Shown here piece by piece: positions 57,129 to 57,247 of a DNA stretch of 57,247 nucleotides. This DNA is from Anaerolineae bacterium (lineage in GTDB: Bacteria > Chloroflexota > Anaerolineae > Anaerolineales > RBG-16-64-43): NCBI GenBank assembly GCA_003141675.1, contig PLND01000072.1, forward strand, positions 7,904 through 65,150. Reading direction: 5' to 3'. Each line of letters opens with the position of its first letter. Within the stretch, counting starts at the first letter, position 1. A model generated the notes under the pieces. The model made no database searches and was not told the origin of the DNA. It was given only the letters and a program-made list of their open reading frames with translations. The position numbers and the translations under genes were made by a program.

Positions 57129-57247
57129 ATGAACACGGCGACCGAAGCGAATTCTCTGCGTCGCGTTTTTAAAGATAAAGAGGCCGTCGCCGAGATCAGT
57201 TTCCAAGCGCAACCGGGGGAAATCTTCGGCCTGCTCGGCCCGAACGG
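57129..57247 (+). CDS. ABC transporter ATPase, 3' end cut by window
   Basis: The frame opens MNTATEANSLRRVFKDKEAV and continues AEISFQAQPGEIFGLLGPNG, the start of a Walker A loop, and is cut by the window edge. The opening strand and EIFGLLGPNG match the ABC exporter type encoded at 54917. An in-frame GTG lies one codon earlier (57126). It begins 41 bases after the attC-like site. Confidence 0.85.
   Translation, partial: MNTATEANSLRRVFKDKEAVAEISFQAQPGEIFGLLGPN

Noticed and set aside
1-57247. CRISPR arrays, rRNA genes, insertion sequence transposases
   Set aside because: I looked for regularly spaced direct repeats, rRNA signatures and DDE transposase motifs and saw none.

Overview
The window looks like a stretch of a GC-rich Chloroflexota chromosome, most likely Anaerolineae (inference). 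The reasons are lipoproteins and membrane-anchored proteins with Thr/Pro-rich linkers, a sortase and an LCP protein without LPS genes, DUF2085 and DUF4126 membrane proteins, a DHH-CBS-poly(A) polymerase fusion, and a lexA gene under a Gram-positive-type GAAC-N4-GTTC operator. It is mostly a housekeeping and cell-envelope region. Both ends are cut inside P-loop ATPase genes, and the left end (about 1-130) looks like a chimeric junction.

Layout. 1-6.1 kb: a KaiC-like fragment butted against a truncated beta-helix lipoprotein, then a repair operon on the minus strand, sbcD-sbcC-mutY. 6.8-15.6 kb: a GT39-type membrane glycosyltransferase, a remnant ORF, an overlapping pair of membrane-anchored peptidases (HExxH and M23), rpsO, ssb, an L,D-transpeptidase, an HtrA-like lipoprotein protease and a CbpA/DnaJ protein. 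15.9-18.8 kb: a two-gene signalling operon in which both proteins start with receiver domains that lack the phospho-acceptor Asp. 19.1-25.9 kb: autoregulated lexA, mntP, a NERD-like membrane protein, GT2, rnhB, sortase, a 48-residue membrane peptide and LCP. 26-29.4 kb: purA with an unusual leader, two DUF membrane proteins and a 54-residue membrane protein. 29.5-34.1 kb: a thiamine operon (riboswitch, thiamine pyrophosphokinase, ThiB, ThiP, ThiQ). 34.2-49.5 kb: tsaD-M24 peptidase, small membrane proteins, a GGDEF protein, radA-M14 peptidase, a methyltransferase, a PAS histidine kinase, two GNAT-type proteins and the DHH-CBS-PAP fusion. 49.45-49.74 kb: an AT-rich gap with a helically phased array of DnaA boxes. 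49.7-54.7 kb: a PH-like membrane protein, ilvE, an esterase behind a strong leader attenuator, a GntR regulator and an SPFH protein. 54.8-57.2 kb: an AT-richer segment with an ABC exporter, palindromic repeats, an integron attC-like site and the start of a second ABC ATPase.

How the genes work together. sbcCD-mutY, lexA, ssb, radA and rnhB cover DNA repair. The thiamine genes form one TPP-controlled salvage unit that takes thiamine in and pyrophosphorylates it. Sortase, LCP, L,D-transpeptidase and the M23 protein point to a peptidoglycan-bearing, LPS-poor envelope. The most novel candidates are the DnaA-box array far from any dnaA gene in view, the attC-like site that may delimit a gene cassette carrying an ABC exporter, the orphan promoter plus terminator before the esterase, the leader ORF with a hairpin before purA, and the twin degenerate receivers.
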